Shown here: one piece after another, positions 27,411-35,598 of the stretch | Layout of the letters: each line of letters starts with the position of its first letter | How positions within the stretch are numbered: the first letter of the stretch is position 1 | Assembly: GCF_000332815.1 (NCBI RefSeq) | Contig: NZ_AOFD01000035.1 | Location: 1-45,924, forward strand | From: Arthrobacter nitrophenolicus | Lineage (GTDB): Bacteria; Actinomycetota; Actinomycetes; Actinomycetales; Micrococcaceae | Reading direction: 5' to 3' | Length of the DNA: 45,924 bases | Position numbers and translations under genes: made by a program | The notes under the pieces: generated by a model | Databases searched by the model: none | Seen by the model: the letters and a program-made list of their open reading frames with translations, nothing else | What the model was told of the DNA's origin: nothing

Positions 27411-27467
27411 CCCAGGCTTGTTCGCACATCCGGCCCTTGAGGGCACTGATCCGCGGACAAGCCTGGG
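27411..27467. repeat. 57-bp palindromic element, type A copy 2
   Basis: Arms CCCAGGCTTGTTCGC (27411-27425) and GCGGACAAGCCTGGG (27453-27467) pair at 14 of 15 positions around a 27-nt loop, which itself contains GCCC-TTGA-GGGC. It lies between the serS stop (27489) and the start of the AbiEi-like gene (27303), so it could serve as serS terminator, promoter-side operator, or repeat boundary. Confidence 0.85.
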
Positions 27468-27488
27468 AGCGACCAAACAAACCCGGGG

Positions 27489-28771
27489 CTACAGGACCGG
27501 AAGCACCTCGAGGCCACCCAGGTACTTCTGCAGCGCCTTGGGGACGTTCACGGAGCCGTCAGCGTTCTGGTGGTGCTCCAGCAGCGCCACGATCCAGCGG
27601 GTGGTGGCCAGGGTGCCGTTGAGCGTGGCAACAGCCGGGTGCCCTTGGCAACACCATCCGCATTAACAGCCCGCTCACGGATGTTGAGGCGGCGGGCCTG
27701 GAACGTGGTGCAGTTTGAGGTGGAGGTCAGCTCGCGGTAGGCGCCCTGCGTGGGGACCCACGCCTCGCAGTCGAACTTGCGGGCGGCGGAGGTGCCAAGG
27801 TCGCCGGCGGCGGTGTCGATGACGCGGTACGGCAGCTCGCACTTGGCCAGCATTTCCTCTTCCCACGCCAGCAGCCGCTGGTGCTCGGCGGCAGCTTCCT
27901 CAACCGTGGTGTAGATGAACATCTCCACTTTATTGAACTGGTGCACGCGGATGATGCCCCGGGTGTCCTTGCCGTGCGATCCGGCCTCGCGCCGGTAGCA
28001 GGAGCTCTGCCCGGCGTAGCGGATGGGGCCCGCCGAGAGGTCCAGGATCTCGTCGGCGTGGTAGCCGGCCAGGGAAACCTCGGAGGTGCCCACCAGGTAA
28101 AGGTCGTCTTCGGCGAGACGGTAGATCTCGGCGTCGTGCTTCACATCGAAGCCGGTGCCCTGCATGGTTTCGGGACGCACCAGGGTGGGGGTGATCATCG
28201 GGACGAAGCCGTTCTCGATGGCCTGGTCCATGGCCATCTGCAGCAGGGCCATCTCCAGCCGGGCGCCCACGCCGCGGAGGAAGTAGAAGCGTGCGCCGGA
28301 CACCTTGGCGCCGCGTTCCATGTCGATCGCGCCGATCAGCTCGCCGATCTCCAGGTGGTCGCGCGGCTCAAAGTCGGGAAATTCGCGCGGCGTACCGACG
28401 GTCTTGACCACAACGTAGTCGTCCTCGCCGCCCTCGGGAACGCCGTCCTCGATGAGGTTGGGGATGGTGCGCAGGAGTTCCTCCTGCTTGGTCTGCGCGG
28501 CATCGGCTTCGGCGGACGCCGCCTTGACCGAGTTGGCCAGTTCCTTGACCTCTGCCAGCAGGGCCTGCTTCTCCTCGCCCTTGGCCTGCGCCACCTTCTT
28601 GCCGAAGGCGTTCTGCTCGGCCCGCAGGTTTTCGAAGCGGATCAACGCTGCCCGGCGGGCGGAATCCGCGGCAATGATCGCGTCCACCACTGATTCGTCC
28701 GCGCCGCGGGCGCGCTGGCTGGCCCGGAACTTGTCCGGGTTTTCGCTGAGGTCTTTTACGTCGATCACCAT
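27489..28771 (-). CDS. serS: Seryl-tRNA synthetase, frameshifted near the C-terminus
   Basis: SerRS charges tRNA-Ser and is essential. The ATG at 28771 begins [19 protein letters not shown], followed by the long coiled-coil tRNA-binding arm (about 30-100). Class II motifs follow: motif 2 [20 protein letters not shown] and [32 protein letters not shown] is also typical. One base is missing near 27634-27638. KGTR should continue [20 protein letters not shown] (motif 3) to the end [10 protein letters not shown] at 27489. Repaired length is 427 residues, normal. As the apparent sole serS, its interruption is almost certainly a sequencing error. Confidence 0.96.
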
Positions 28772-28860
28772 CCAAGGGTATCCAAAAGAATGCACGACGT
28801 CGGGCGGTTACGGAGCGTGCCGGAACGGGCCGCCTTCCGCCGGGCTACTGTTGAACCACC

Positions 28861-29915
28861 ATGAGCGACTGGATTCTCTACCTACTGATCGGGGTGGCGC
28901 TTGCCTTCGCCATCTCCAGCTGGTGGGGCGTGCGCAAGCTCAAGGCCCTCCACGTGCGCAGCGCAGTGGGCGGGGACGCCCATGAATCCGGGCTCACCCG
29001 GCAGCGGGTGGCGGTGATCCTGAACCCCATTAAGGCGCGGGCCGACGACGCCACCTACGCCATCCGGCGTGCCTGCCAGACTGCAGGCTGGGAAGAGCCG
29101 GCGTTTTTCGAGACCACCGCGGATGATCCCGGCTACTCCCAGACGCGGGCCGCCCTGGCAACCAAGCCCGACGTCGTCCTGGTGGGCGGCGGTGACGGCA
29201 CGGTCCGGGTGGTGGCCGAGTCCCTGGCGCACACCGGCGTGGCCATGGGCATCGTTCCGCTGGGAACGGGAAACCTGCTGGCACGCAACCTGGAGCTGGA
29301 TGTCAACGATCTGCAGGGCAACGTCCAGATTTCGTTGTTCGGCCGGCAGCGCTTCATCGACACGGCGCGGATGGGAATCACCAATTCCCGCACCGGGCAC
29401 TCCTCCGAGCACGTCTTCCTGGTCATCGCTGGAATCGGCATGGACGCCGAGGTGCTTGCCGACACGAATGACGGACTGAAGAAGGCCGTGGGCTGGCTGG
29501 CCTACACCGAGGCCGGGATGCGGCACCTTCCCGGCCGGCGGAAGAAGGTTTCCATCTCGCTGGACGGCGGCCCCGAACAGGTCCGGAACATCCGCAGCGT
29601 GCTCTTTGCCAACTGCGGCCTGGTCCCGGGCGGCATCGATTTCATCCCGCAGGCGATGATCGACGACGGCATGCTGGACGTGGTGGTCATGAGCCGCGCA
29701 GTGCCCTCGGCTGGCTGCTGATGTACATGAAGATCATGTTCAAGCACAGCGGAAAGCTGCCGATCATGACGGTCTACCGCTCCGGCAGGATCGTGATCGA
29801 TTGCCCCGAGCCCATGCCCACCCAGCTCGACGGCGACACGTCAGGTGAGGCCACGCGGCTCACCGTGCAGGTGGATCCACGGTCGCTGCTGGTCAGGGTC
29901 AAAGGCCGGATGTAA
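28861..29915 (+). CDS. Diacylglycerol kinase / sphingosine kinase-like lipid kinase, frameshifted
   Basis: The N-terminal 22 residues form a membrane anchor (MSDWILYLLIGVALAFAISS). The DAGK catalytic domain follows: VAVILNPIKARADDATY, VVLVGGGDGTVRVVAESLAH, MGIVPLGTGNLLARNL. The GGDGT nucleotide-binding loop is intact. One base is missing near 29703. After MSRAV the real frame continues ALGWLLMYMKIMFKHSGKLP, then DCPEPMPTQLDGDTSGEATR, the conserved C-terminal beta domain. Repaired length is about 351 residues. Phosphorylation of diacylglycerol or a related lipid is inferred from the family. It is divergent from serS with an 89-bp gap. Confidence 0.9.
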
Positions 29916-30003
29916 GGACGACGCCGGCGGGTCCGGCGGGTGCCTTGGGGACGGATACGTTATGTGTTGGGTAGTCCGGAGTGGGGAAACGGCTGGCGGG
30001 GTC

Positions 30004-30210
30004 CTAGTCGCTTGAGTCCTTGGCGGCCTCGGCGGCGGCCTTTGCTGCGGCGCGGGCTTCGGACTGCTCGCGGATCATGGCCTGCTCCTCTTCGAAGCGC
30101 AGGCGGTCAGCACGGTCTGCATCGTCACCGTCCCAGTCCTGGTTATCGGCGGTGGGCCGGGGATTGACGATCATTCCCTGGCCATCGTTCTCGGTGCTGC
30201 TGCTGGTCAT
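30004..30210 (-). CDS. Small acidic/alanine-rich hypothetical protein
   Basis: The product has 68 residues: a Ser/Asn/Asp-rich N-terminus (VNPRPTADNQDWDGDDADRA), then a highly charged helix FEEEQAMIREQSEARAAAKA likely to form a coiled coil. There is no membrane segment or signal peptide. The ATG at 30210 has GAAGGGAG upstream. Similar small proteins occur beside pheA in related genomes as I recall, with no known role. It is convergent with the lipid kinase gene, 88 bp apart. Confidence 0.7.
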   Translation of the reverse strand: MTSSSTENDGQGMIVNPRPTADNQDWDGDDADRADRLRFEEEQAMIREQSEARAAAKAAAEAAKDSSD

Positions 30211-30301
30211 GACCCGCTCCCTTCGTTAGGGGCCATCCGTATGGATCAAGTAAGCATACGCACTGTCCACAGCCCCGGGAAGTACCCGGAACCCCAATTG
30301 C

Positions 30302-31282
30302 CTACGCTGTGGGCGAAGCGGCGGAAGCGCTTTCCGCCGCTTCTGATGCCGGATCAAGGAGGGACTCCACCCATGCACGCGCCGCAGCAAACGCGGCATC
30401 CGAGGTGTGGGCTTCCTCCGCAGTCTCCTGGCCGTCGGCCCGCGGGTAGGAGCCGAGGAACCGGGTATTGGGGCTGATCCGGTGCAGGCCGGCAAGGGCA
30501 TCCGCAACCCGGGCGTCACCAACGTGGCCGTCGGCGTCGATGCTGAAGAAGTAGTGCCCCAGGTACTGCCCGGTGGGGCGGGACTCGATCCGGCTCAGGT
30601 TGACGCCGCGGCTGGCGAACTGGTCCAGGATCTCCATCAGGGCACCCGGGCGGTCTTCCGGAAGGGGAACCACCACTGTGGTCTTGTCAGCGCCAGTCCG
30701 CTCGGGGAGCAGGCCGGGCCGGCTGACAAGGACGAAGCGGGTCACGGCCCCGGGGTTGTCCCCGATGTTCTCAGCCAGCACGGAGAGTCCCGGCTGTTCG
30801 CGCGCCACGAGCGGCGCGCAGATCGCGGCGTCGTAATGGCAGTCGTCGGCCAGCAGGCCCATTGCTGCGGCAGCCGTCGAAGATCCGGGCACGTATTCCG
30901 CTGTCGGCAGGTGCCTGTCCATCCACAGCCGGCACTGCGCCCAGGCATGGCCGTGGGTGGAGACCCGCCGCACGTCTTCCAGCCGGACACCGGGCCGGGC
31001 CACCAGGACGAAGCTGATGGGCACCAGGACCTCCCTGATGATCCGCAGTTCGGTGCCGCCGGCGATGGCGTCCAGGGTGGCGGTGACGCCGCCCTCCACC
31101 GAGTTCTCGATGGGAACCATCGCGGCGCCGGCGGATCCGTCGCGGACGAGGTCCAGCGCGGCGTTGACGTTCGACGCCGGGATCCGGGTGGCCGCCGCGG
31201 CGTCCGGAACCTGCATCAGGGCGGCCTCGGTGAAGGTTCCTTCGGGACCGAGGAAGGCGTAGGTGGCCGGTGTGGCGGGCAT
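30302..31282 (-). CDS. pheA: Prephenate dehydratase
   Basis: PheA decarboxylates and dehydrates prephenate to phenylpyruvate in phenylalanine synthesis. The ATG at 31282 begins MPATPATYAFLGPEGTFTEA; the frame extends further upstream without conservation. The catalytic domain (1-190) ends in the TRF motif (VTRFVLVSRP). The ACT domain (about 205-285) carries DRPGALMEILDQFASRGVNL then SRIESRPTG, with the GAL(V) and ESRP elements that bind phenylalanine for feedback inhibition. The 326-residue product has an Ala/Ser-rich tail. Its ATG overlaps the rhodanese stop by 1 bp (TGATG), so translation is coupled. Confidence 0.97.
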   Translation of the reverse strand: MPATPATYAFLGPEGTFTEAALMQVPDAAAATRIPASNVNAALDLVRDGSAGAAMVPIENSVEGGVTATLDAIAGGTELRIIREVLVPISFVLVARPGVRLEDVRRVSTHGHAWAQCRLWMDRHLPTAEYVPGSSTAAAAMGLLADDCHYDAAICAPLVAREQPGLSVLAENIGDNPGAVTRFVLVSRPGLLPERTGADKTTVVVPLPEDRPGALMEILDQFASRGVNLSRIESRPTGQYLGHYFFSIDADGHVGDARVADALAGLHRISPNTRFLGSYPRADGQETAEEAHTSDAAFAAARAWVESLLDPASEAAESASAASPTA

Positions 31283-31608
31283 CAGAGGACGATCGGCTTC
31301 AGCCCGTTGTCCGAGACCAGGGGTTTTCCGAGCTCCAGCCACTGGTCCATGCCGCCGGCCACGTTGATGGCGGTGTAGCCCTGGCCGGTGAGCCACTGCG
31401 CCACCCGGAACGAGCGTCCGCCGGTGCGGCAGATGATGTAGAGGTCCTCGTCCGGGTCGAGCTCGTCGAGCCGGGCGGGGATCTGGTCCATGGGAATGTG
31501 CACCGCCCCCTCGGCGTGCCCCGCCACCCATTCATAGTCCTCCCGGACATCCAGCATCACGGCGCCGTCGGGGATGTCGTGGACGGGAACGGTATCGAAA
31601 TCACTCAT
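31282..31608 (-). CDS. Rhodanese-like domain protein
   Basis: The product has 108 residues, one rhodanese domain: DGAVMLDVREDYEWVAGHAE, then GAVHIPMDQIPARLDEL, and the active-site loop IICRTGGRSFRVAQWL with a potentially persulfide-forming Cys. It ends NVAGGMDQWLELGKPL. Single-domain cytoplasmic rhodaneses carry sulfane sulfur; the partner here is unknown. It is the first gene of a two-gene unit with pheA and is divergent from the amidase. Confidence 0.93.
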   Translation of the reverse strand: MSDFDTVPVHDIPDGAVMLDVREDYEWVAGHAEGAVHIPMDQIPARLDELDPDEDLYIICRTGGRSFRVAQWLTGQGYTAINVAGGMDQWLELGKPLVSDNGLKPIVL

Positions 31609-31719
31609 GGCAAGTCCTGTCGTGGCGGATCGGAGTCAGCTTAAAGCCTAGTGCTTTGGCCGTCGCCGGGCCCTGCGGAGCGGGCAAGTTACTCTTCTAG
31701 GGAATCCAAAGGAGGACGC

Positions 31720-31812
31720 GTGCCCGCAGACAAGCCCGGCATCCCGGCCGGCTCCACAACGGCCCGGACCGGCGCCGCCAGCCAGCGCACCGAACCGAGG
31801 CACGGTGGCTGA
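31720..31812 (+). other. Leader ORF with strong RBS overlapping the amidase start
   Basis: AAAGGAGGACGC precedes a GTG at 31720 that opens a 30-codon frame (MPADKPGIPAGSTTARTGA...) ending TGA at 31810-31812, overlapping the amidase GTG at 31805. This is the best ribosome-binding site in the region, while the amidase start has only GAGGCACG. Either it is a leader peptide coupled to the amidase, or the amidase really starts at 31720 and the frame was broken by an indel. The frame offset (+1) would need one inserted base or two deletions. Confidence 0.4.
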
Positions 31813-33211
31813 GCTCCACGAACTGTCCGCCGTCGAATTGCGCGGCAGCCTGCGGAATGGAGACGTTTCGGCAGCGCACGTTGCCGCCCATTTCCTGGCG
31901 CGGATAGAGCAGCGCAACCCGCTGCTTGGCGCCTTCATCACCGTCACGGCAGACCAAGCTATGGCGGAGGCGGGTGCCGCGGATGCCCGGCGTTCCGGCA
32001 CGGCCCGGGAGGAACTGCCCGTCCTGCATGGCATGCCGCTGGCCTTCAAGGACCTCACGGACGTTGCGGGCGTCGTCACCACCCACGGAAGCGCCGCCCT
32101 GGAGCACAAGCCCGCACCGGCGGACGCGCCCCTGGTGGCGCTGATGAAGGACGCCGGCGTGGTCTGCCTGGGCAAGACGCAGGTTCCCGAGTTCGGACTG
32201 ACGGCCTACAGCGAAAACCGGATCGCGCCGCCGTCGCGCAATCCCCACGCTCCCAGCAGGAGCTCCGGCGGGTCCTCGGGCGGCAGCGCTGCCGCCGTGG
32301 CGGCAGGCCTGCTCCCCTTCGCTCCCGGGACCGACGGCGGCGGTTCCGTCCGCATCCCCGCGGCGGCCTGCGGGCTGGTGGGACTGAAGCCGGGCAGGGG
32401 CCTGGTGCCCGCCGGGGAGAGCCAGGGGGATCCTGCCCGGCTGGTGGTGCCGGGGCCACTCGCCAGAAGCGCCGCGGACGCAGCGCTGTTGCTGGATGCC
32501 ATGGTGCCCGGCGGCGGGTACCTGCGGGCGATCGGGCAGGAGCCGCCCCGGCTGCGGATCGGCGTCACCCTGGACAGCCCCTGGTCCGGCACGTACCCGT
32601 TCACGCCGGAGCGGGAAGCGCTGGACGCCCTTGAGGCCGGGGAAAGGCTCCTGGCGCACGCCGGGCATGCGGTTGCCGACGCCGCCGTCCGCTATGACAA
32701 CCGCTACCCGGAGGCTTTCACCACCGCCTGGACCGCGGGAGTGGGCGCTGCCCGGATCAGCCCGCAGCGTGAAGCCCTGCTTGCCCCGCTGACGCGCACC
32801 TTCCGCCGCCGTGCCCAGCAGCGCAGCCCGGCCAAGCTTGCCGAAGCACTCGCATTCCTGCGGAAGTTCCAGCAGGACACAGTGGCCCAGTATGCGCAGT
32901 GGGACCTGATGCTGATGCCGGCGTTAGCCCAGACGCCGCGTCCGGTGGGCTGGTTCACCGGCACCGCACACGGCGGTGACCGCTGGCCTGCCGCGCAGTG
33001 GCCGGGGGACGCCGACGGCGACTACCGGCGGCAGTGCGAATTCGCCCCATGGTCTTCAATGGTCAATGTGTGCGGACTGCCAGCCATCAGCGTCCCCGTG
33101 CACTGGACGGGCACGGCCCCCGGCCAGGGCCTTCCGATGGGGATCCAGCTGGTGGGCCAACCGGGTTCGGAGCTGCTGCTCCTGCAGGTGGCGCGCCAGC
33201 TGGGCTTCTAG
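31805..33211 (+). CDS. Amidase (amidase signature family)
   Basis: The product has 468 residues. The amidase-signature triad is visible: catalytic Lys in GMPLAFKDLTDVAGVVT, and the Ser pair in RSSGGSSGGSAAAVAAGLLP followed by GTDGGGSVRIPAAACGLVG. VNVCGLPAISVPV and MGIQLVGQPGSELLLLQVA complete the C-terminus. The family hydrolyses amides ranging from acetamide and indoleacetamide to Gln-tRNA; absence of gatB/gatC nearby argues against GatA, and the true substrate is unknown. The frame is intact. The start codon is uncertain because of the stronger site at 31720. Confidence 0.94.
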   Translation: MAELHELSAVELRGSLRNGDVSAAHVAAHFLARIEQRNPLLGAFITVTADQAMAEAGAADARRSGTAREELPVLHGMPLAFKDLTDVAGVVTTHGSAALEHKPAPADAPLVALMKDAGVVCLGKTQVPEFGLTAYSENRIAPPSRNPHAPSRSSGGSSGGSAAAVAAGLLPFAPGTDGGGSVRIPAAACGLVGLKPGRGLVPAGESQGDPARLVVPGPLARSAADAALLLDAMVPGGGYLRAIGQEPPRLRIGVTLDSPWSGTYPFTPEREALDALEAGERLLAHAGHAVADAAVRYDNRYPEAFTTAWTAGVGAARISPQREALLAPLTRTFRRRAQQRSPAKLAEALAFLRKFQQDTVAQYAQWDLMLMPALAQTPRPVGWFTGTAHGGDRWPAAQWPGDADGDYRRQCEFAPWSSMVNVCGLPAISVPVHWTGTAPGQGLPMGIQLVGQPGSELLLLQVARQLGF

Positions 33212-33337
33212 CAGGCCTGTTGTTGACCTGCACCTAACGCAGCTTTAACCCTCCTGTAACCCGGCAGGTACAGACTCTTAAGGGCGTCACCCGATTGCAT
33301 CCTCCACCTGGCCAATGCTCGACGAGGAGTTGCCCGC

Positions 33338-33565
33338 ATGAACGCTGAAATCCCCGCCCCTGCCACCGGCAAAACCCGCTCCTTCGGGAATTCCCGGCCG
33401 GACCTGAGCAACGCCACGGTCCGGGAAGACCTCGCCATGACCGGCCGCTGCGCCCTGGTGCACCTTCCGACCGGCAGGACCTGCCTCCTCCCGCTCCGCC
33501 ACCAGGGGCCGTGCGAATTCCACGGACCGCAGGAGGCCGAGTCGGTGGCAGGCGCGTCCTCCTGA
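33338..33565 (+). CDS. Small hypothetical protein
   Basis: The product has 75 residues. The ATG has GAGGAG 8 nt upstream. The C-terminal half, GRCALVHLPTGRTCLLPLRH then QGPCEFHGP, contains three Cys and several His with spacing that could bind zinc. Upstream, TTGACC at 33223-33228 followed 17 nt later by TAACCC suggests a promoter. There is no membrane segment. Function is unknown. Confidence 0.6.
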   Translation: MNAEIPAPATGKTRSFGNSRPDLSNATVREDLAMTGRCALVHLPTGRTCLLPLRHQGPCEFHGPQEAESVAGASS

Positions 33566-33664
33566 CGGGCCGGCGTCACGCGGTCCCGAATGTAGCCGCA
33601 GGGTGTCGACTCCCCCGCGGATCAGGAGGACGATTAAAGGGCAGTCACTATGAGGAGGTCTGTG

Positions 33665-33868
33665 ATGTGCTACGGATACAACAAGGACTTCGGGTGGGAA
33701 CGCAAGAAGGAAGCCGACCGCCGGCCTGAAGCCAAGCAGGACACTCCGGCGGAGACCCCGGAGCCGCGGATCAAGGCGCAGGACTACACGTTCTGGGCCT
33801 TCCCGAACTGGCGCAGGACGCCAACTCCCCGCACCCCCTCCGCTGAACGGAGCAGGGAACGGGTGTAA
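33665..33868 (+). CDS. Small hypothetical protein
   Basis: The product has 67 residues from the ATG at 33665, chosen because GAGGAGG stands 8 nt upstream; an ATG 15 nt earlier overlaps that site. It is very hydrophilic, with Lys/Arg/Glu and Pro clusters and a conserved-looking aromatic patch DYTFWAFPNWRRTPTPR. It is probably cytoplasmic and partly disordered. A 12-bp perfect stem-loop follows. Function is unknown. Confidence 0.6.
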   Translation: MCYGYNKDFGWERKKEADRRPEAKQDTPAETPEPRIKAQDYTFWAFPNWRRTPTPRTPSAERSRERV

Positions 33869-33882
33869 CGCGCCGCTGACCA

Positions 33883-33911
33883 CAGAAGGGCCTCTGCTGG
33901 AGGCCCTTCTG
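33883..33911 (+). terminator. Stem-loop terminator
   Basis: The perfect 12-bp arms CAGAAGGGCCTC (33883-33894) and GAGGCCCTTCTG (33900-33911) with a 5-nt loop lie 14 bp after the stop of the preceding small gene. There is no long T tract, but size and position fit a transcription terminator. Confidence 0.75.
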
Positions 33912-33976
33912 CCGTGCAAGGCGCTTCCGGGCCGGCCCGTACCCGAGAGACTGGCCGGAGACAGGAGAATTGACGC

Positions 33977-34336
33977 ATGCAGGGAAAGTTCGTGCACGTG
34001 GCGGCCCTTCGACTGGGCTCCGACGCCGATCCAGCAGCGCCGGGGGCAGCAATCACAGAAGCTTTGTGCGGCAGCTGGCAGCACCCTCCGCCCTGCCCGC
34101 TCGCCGCCCACCACACGGCAACCGAACTGGTCGCCGGAACGCTCAGGCTGCGGACCATCTTCGCGGCGGACGCCGCCCAGGAGGATGAGGTCCGCCGTCG
34201 GATCGGGGCGGCCCTCGGCCGCGGATCCATGGCCGGCCCGGACGGAAAATCCTCCCGGTGGACCCTGTTGGAAGCTGCACCGGGCGAACTCACGGCGGCG
34301 GAACGCGAGCATGTGGAGCGCATCGCCGGCACGTAG
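33977..34336 (+). CDS. Hypothetical protein
   Basis: The product has 119 residues. The ATG has AGGAG 9 nt upstream. The sequence is soluble, with ITEALCGSWQHPPPCPLAAH then HTATELVAGTLRLRTIFAAD, and a helical C-terminus (LTAAEREHVERIAGT). The Cys and His cluster might bind metal, but no family is recognised. It follows a terminator and precedes the LapA-domain gene by 75 bp on the same strand. Confidence 0.6.
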   Translation: MQGKFVHVAALRLGSDADPAAPGAAITEALCGSWQHPPPCPLAAHHTATELVAGTLRLRTIFAADAAQEDEVRRRIGAALGRGSMAGPDGKSSRWTLLEAAPGELTAAEREHVERIAGT

Positions 34337-34411
34337 CAGTGTTGTGCCGGCCGAAACCCTCCGGCTAAGGTGGCATGGTAAGCATGCTTATGATCGCGGA
34401 AGGGAACGGTA

Positions 34412-34861
34412 ATGAGTGCTGGACAGTACACACCGGGGACCGGGGGCCAGCCAGAGCCGGGGCCCGACGGGAGCTACCAGGCTGAACGCGCCGGCGGAGC
34501 CGCCGCTCGGAACCAGGGGCAGGCAGGTGCGCCCGCCGGTCCCGCGCCCACAAGTCCCGTGACGTCCGGCCCTAAAGCCTCACAGCCCGCGGCGGCCGAA
34601 CCGCGGGTGACGCGCGCCGGCGTCGTCTGGGCTGCCGTGGTGGCGGCGCTGGTCCTGCTGATCCTGCTCATCGTCTTCATCCTGCAGAACCAGGACCTGG
34701 TGCTGGTCCGGTTCCTTGGCTTCGAAGGTGCCGTCCCGCTGGGCATGGCCCTGTTCATCGCCAGCGTTACCGGCGGGGTCCTGGTGGCGGTGGCCGGTGG
34801 CGCCCGCATTCTTCAGCTCCGCGCCAACGCCCGCCGCGCGCGGACCGGCCAGCGCAGGTAG
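34412..34861 (+). CDS. LapA (DUF1049) domain membrane protein
   Basis: The product has 149 residues: a disordered Pro/Gly/Ala/Gln N-terminus (1-70), then two membrane helices, VVWAAVVAALVLLILLIVFI (about 72-91) and LGMALFIASVTGGVLVAVAG (about 110-129). Between them is the DUF1049 signature LQNQDLVLVRFLGFEG, followed by a basic tail. The LapA name comes from lipopolysaccharide assembly in Gram-negatives; in this lineage without LPS the role is unknown. The ATG has GAAGGGAACGG upstream. Confidence 0.85.
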   Translation: MSAGQYTPGTGGQPEPGPDGSYQAERAGGAAARNQGQAGAPAGPAPTSPVTSGPKASQPAAAEPRVTRAGVVWAAVVAALVLLILLIVFILQNQDLVLVRFLGFEGAVPLGMALFIASVTGGVLVAVAGGARILQLRANARRARTGQRR

Positions 34862-34879
34862 GCCAGCGCACCAACCTAC

Positions 34880-34940
34880 GTTGCTCTATCACTTGTGGTC
34901 CCTAAGCCCCGGGTTTAGGGACCACAAGTGATAGAGCAAC
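34880..34940. repeat. 61-bp palindromic element, type B copy 1
   Basis: The perfect 26-bp arms 34880-34905 (GTTGCTCTATCACTTGTGGT then CCCTAA) and 34915-34940 surround a 9-nt CG-rich loop. It lies exactly between two convergent genes. A second copy with the same outer arms (TGCTCTATCACTT) is at 40580-40642. Confidence 0.9.
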
Positions 34941-34947
34941 CTGGGAT

Positions 34948-35541
34948 TTAGTAGGTATATGATCCGCTGGAGCCTGCGTAGGCAAGCCCGATGATGAGCA
35001 GCAGCCAGAACGCCCCGTAGCCCAGCAGGCACAGGTAGCCCAGCACCAGTCCCGTGATGGACATACCCTTGCCGGACGGCTCGCGCTTGAGCGCCATATG
35101 CCCGGTCACAATCGCCGCAATCTGCGGGAGCAGCAGCCACCCCATGATGACGGAGGCGATGCCGCACACCATGCTGGCGATGCTCAGCGTCTTGGGCTCG
35201 GCAGGCGCACCGTAGTAGGAAGGCTGCCCATAGGGGCCTGCCGGCTGGGAGTATGGCGCGGTTCCCGGCGCGTACTGGCCGCCGCCGTACTGGCTTCCAC
35301 CGTATTGTCCGCCGTACTGGTTGCCCTGGGCGTAGGGTCCCTGGCCATAGGCCGGCTGGGACGGCGCGTCCGATCCGTACGGCGCGGACGGCGCGTCCGA
35401 TCCGTACGGCGGCACGAAGCGGGGCGGCTCGTACCCGGACGGGGTTTCAGCGCCCGACGGCGGTACCCCGGGCTCGGAGGCGGGTTTGCGCGAGGAGTCG
35501 GGCCACTGGGAATCAGGGCGCTGGGAAGGCTGGTCAGTCAT
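34948..35541 (-). CDS. DUF4190 domain membrane protein with a Pro/Gly/Tyr-rich N-terminus
   Basis: The product has 197 residues. The first 115 are low complexity, rich in Pro, Gly, Tyr, Ser and Gln, with a duplicated PYGSDAPS unit and GGQYGG repeats. Two membrane helices follow: LSIASMVCGIASVIMGWLLL then PQIAAIVTGHMALKR, and GMSITGLVLGYLCLLGYGAF then WLLLIIGLAYA. This is the DUF4190 pattern, found in small actinobacterial membrane proteins of unknown role. The long cytoplasmic tail is probably disordered. Confidence 0.85.
   Translation of the reverse strand: MTDQPSQRPDSQWPDSSRKPASEPGVPPSGAETPSGYEPPRFVPPYGSDAPSAPYGSDAPSQPAYGQGPYAQGNQYGGQYGGSQYGGGQYAPGTAPYSQPAGPYGQPSYYGAPAEPKTLSIASMVCGIASVIMGWLLLPQIAAIVTGHMALKREPSGKGMSITGLVLGYLCLLGYGAFWLLLIIGLAYAGSSGSYTY
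35360..35413 (-). repeat. 27-bp tandem duplication in the DUF4190 gene
   Basis: Units 35360-35386 and 35387-35413 begin GACGGCGCGTCCGATCCGTA and agree at about 25 of 27 positions. In frame they encode two PYGSDAPS-containing repeats. Confidence 0.85.
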
Positions 35542-35598
35542 GGTTTTCCCCCTGGAATTTTGGTTCCAGCCTATCGCCTGCCCCGCTTCCCGGACCCG

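Noticed and set aside
26219..27467. A CRISPR-like or integron-like repeat array
   Set aside because: Only two units exist, they are palindromic and separated by a full gene, and there are no spacers, cas genes or integrase.
31805..33211. Calling the amidase GatA
   Set aside because: The amidase signature is shared, but there is no gatB or gatC beside it and the C-terminal region lacks features I could assign to GatA.
34880..34940. Treating the type B palindrome as just a bidirectional terminator
   Set aside because: It could work as one, being between convergent genes, but the second copy shares arm sequence and lies between two same-strand genes, which a plain terminator would not need. 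It is kept as a repeat element.
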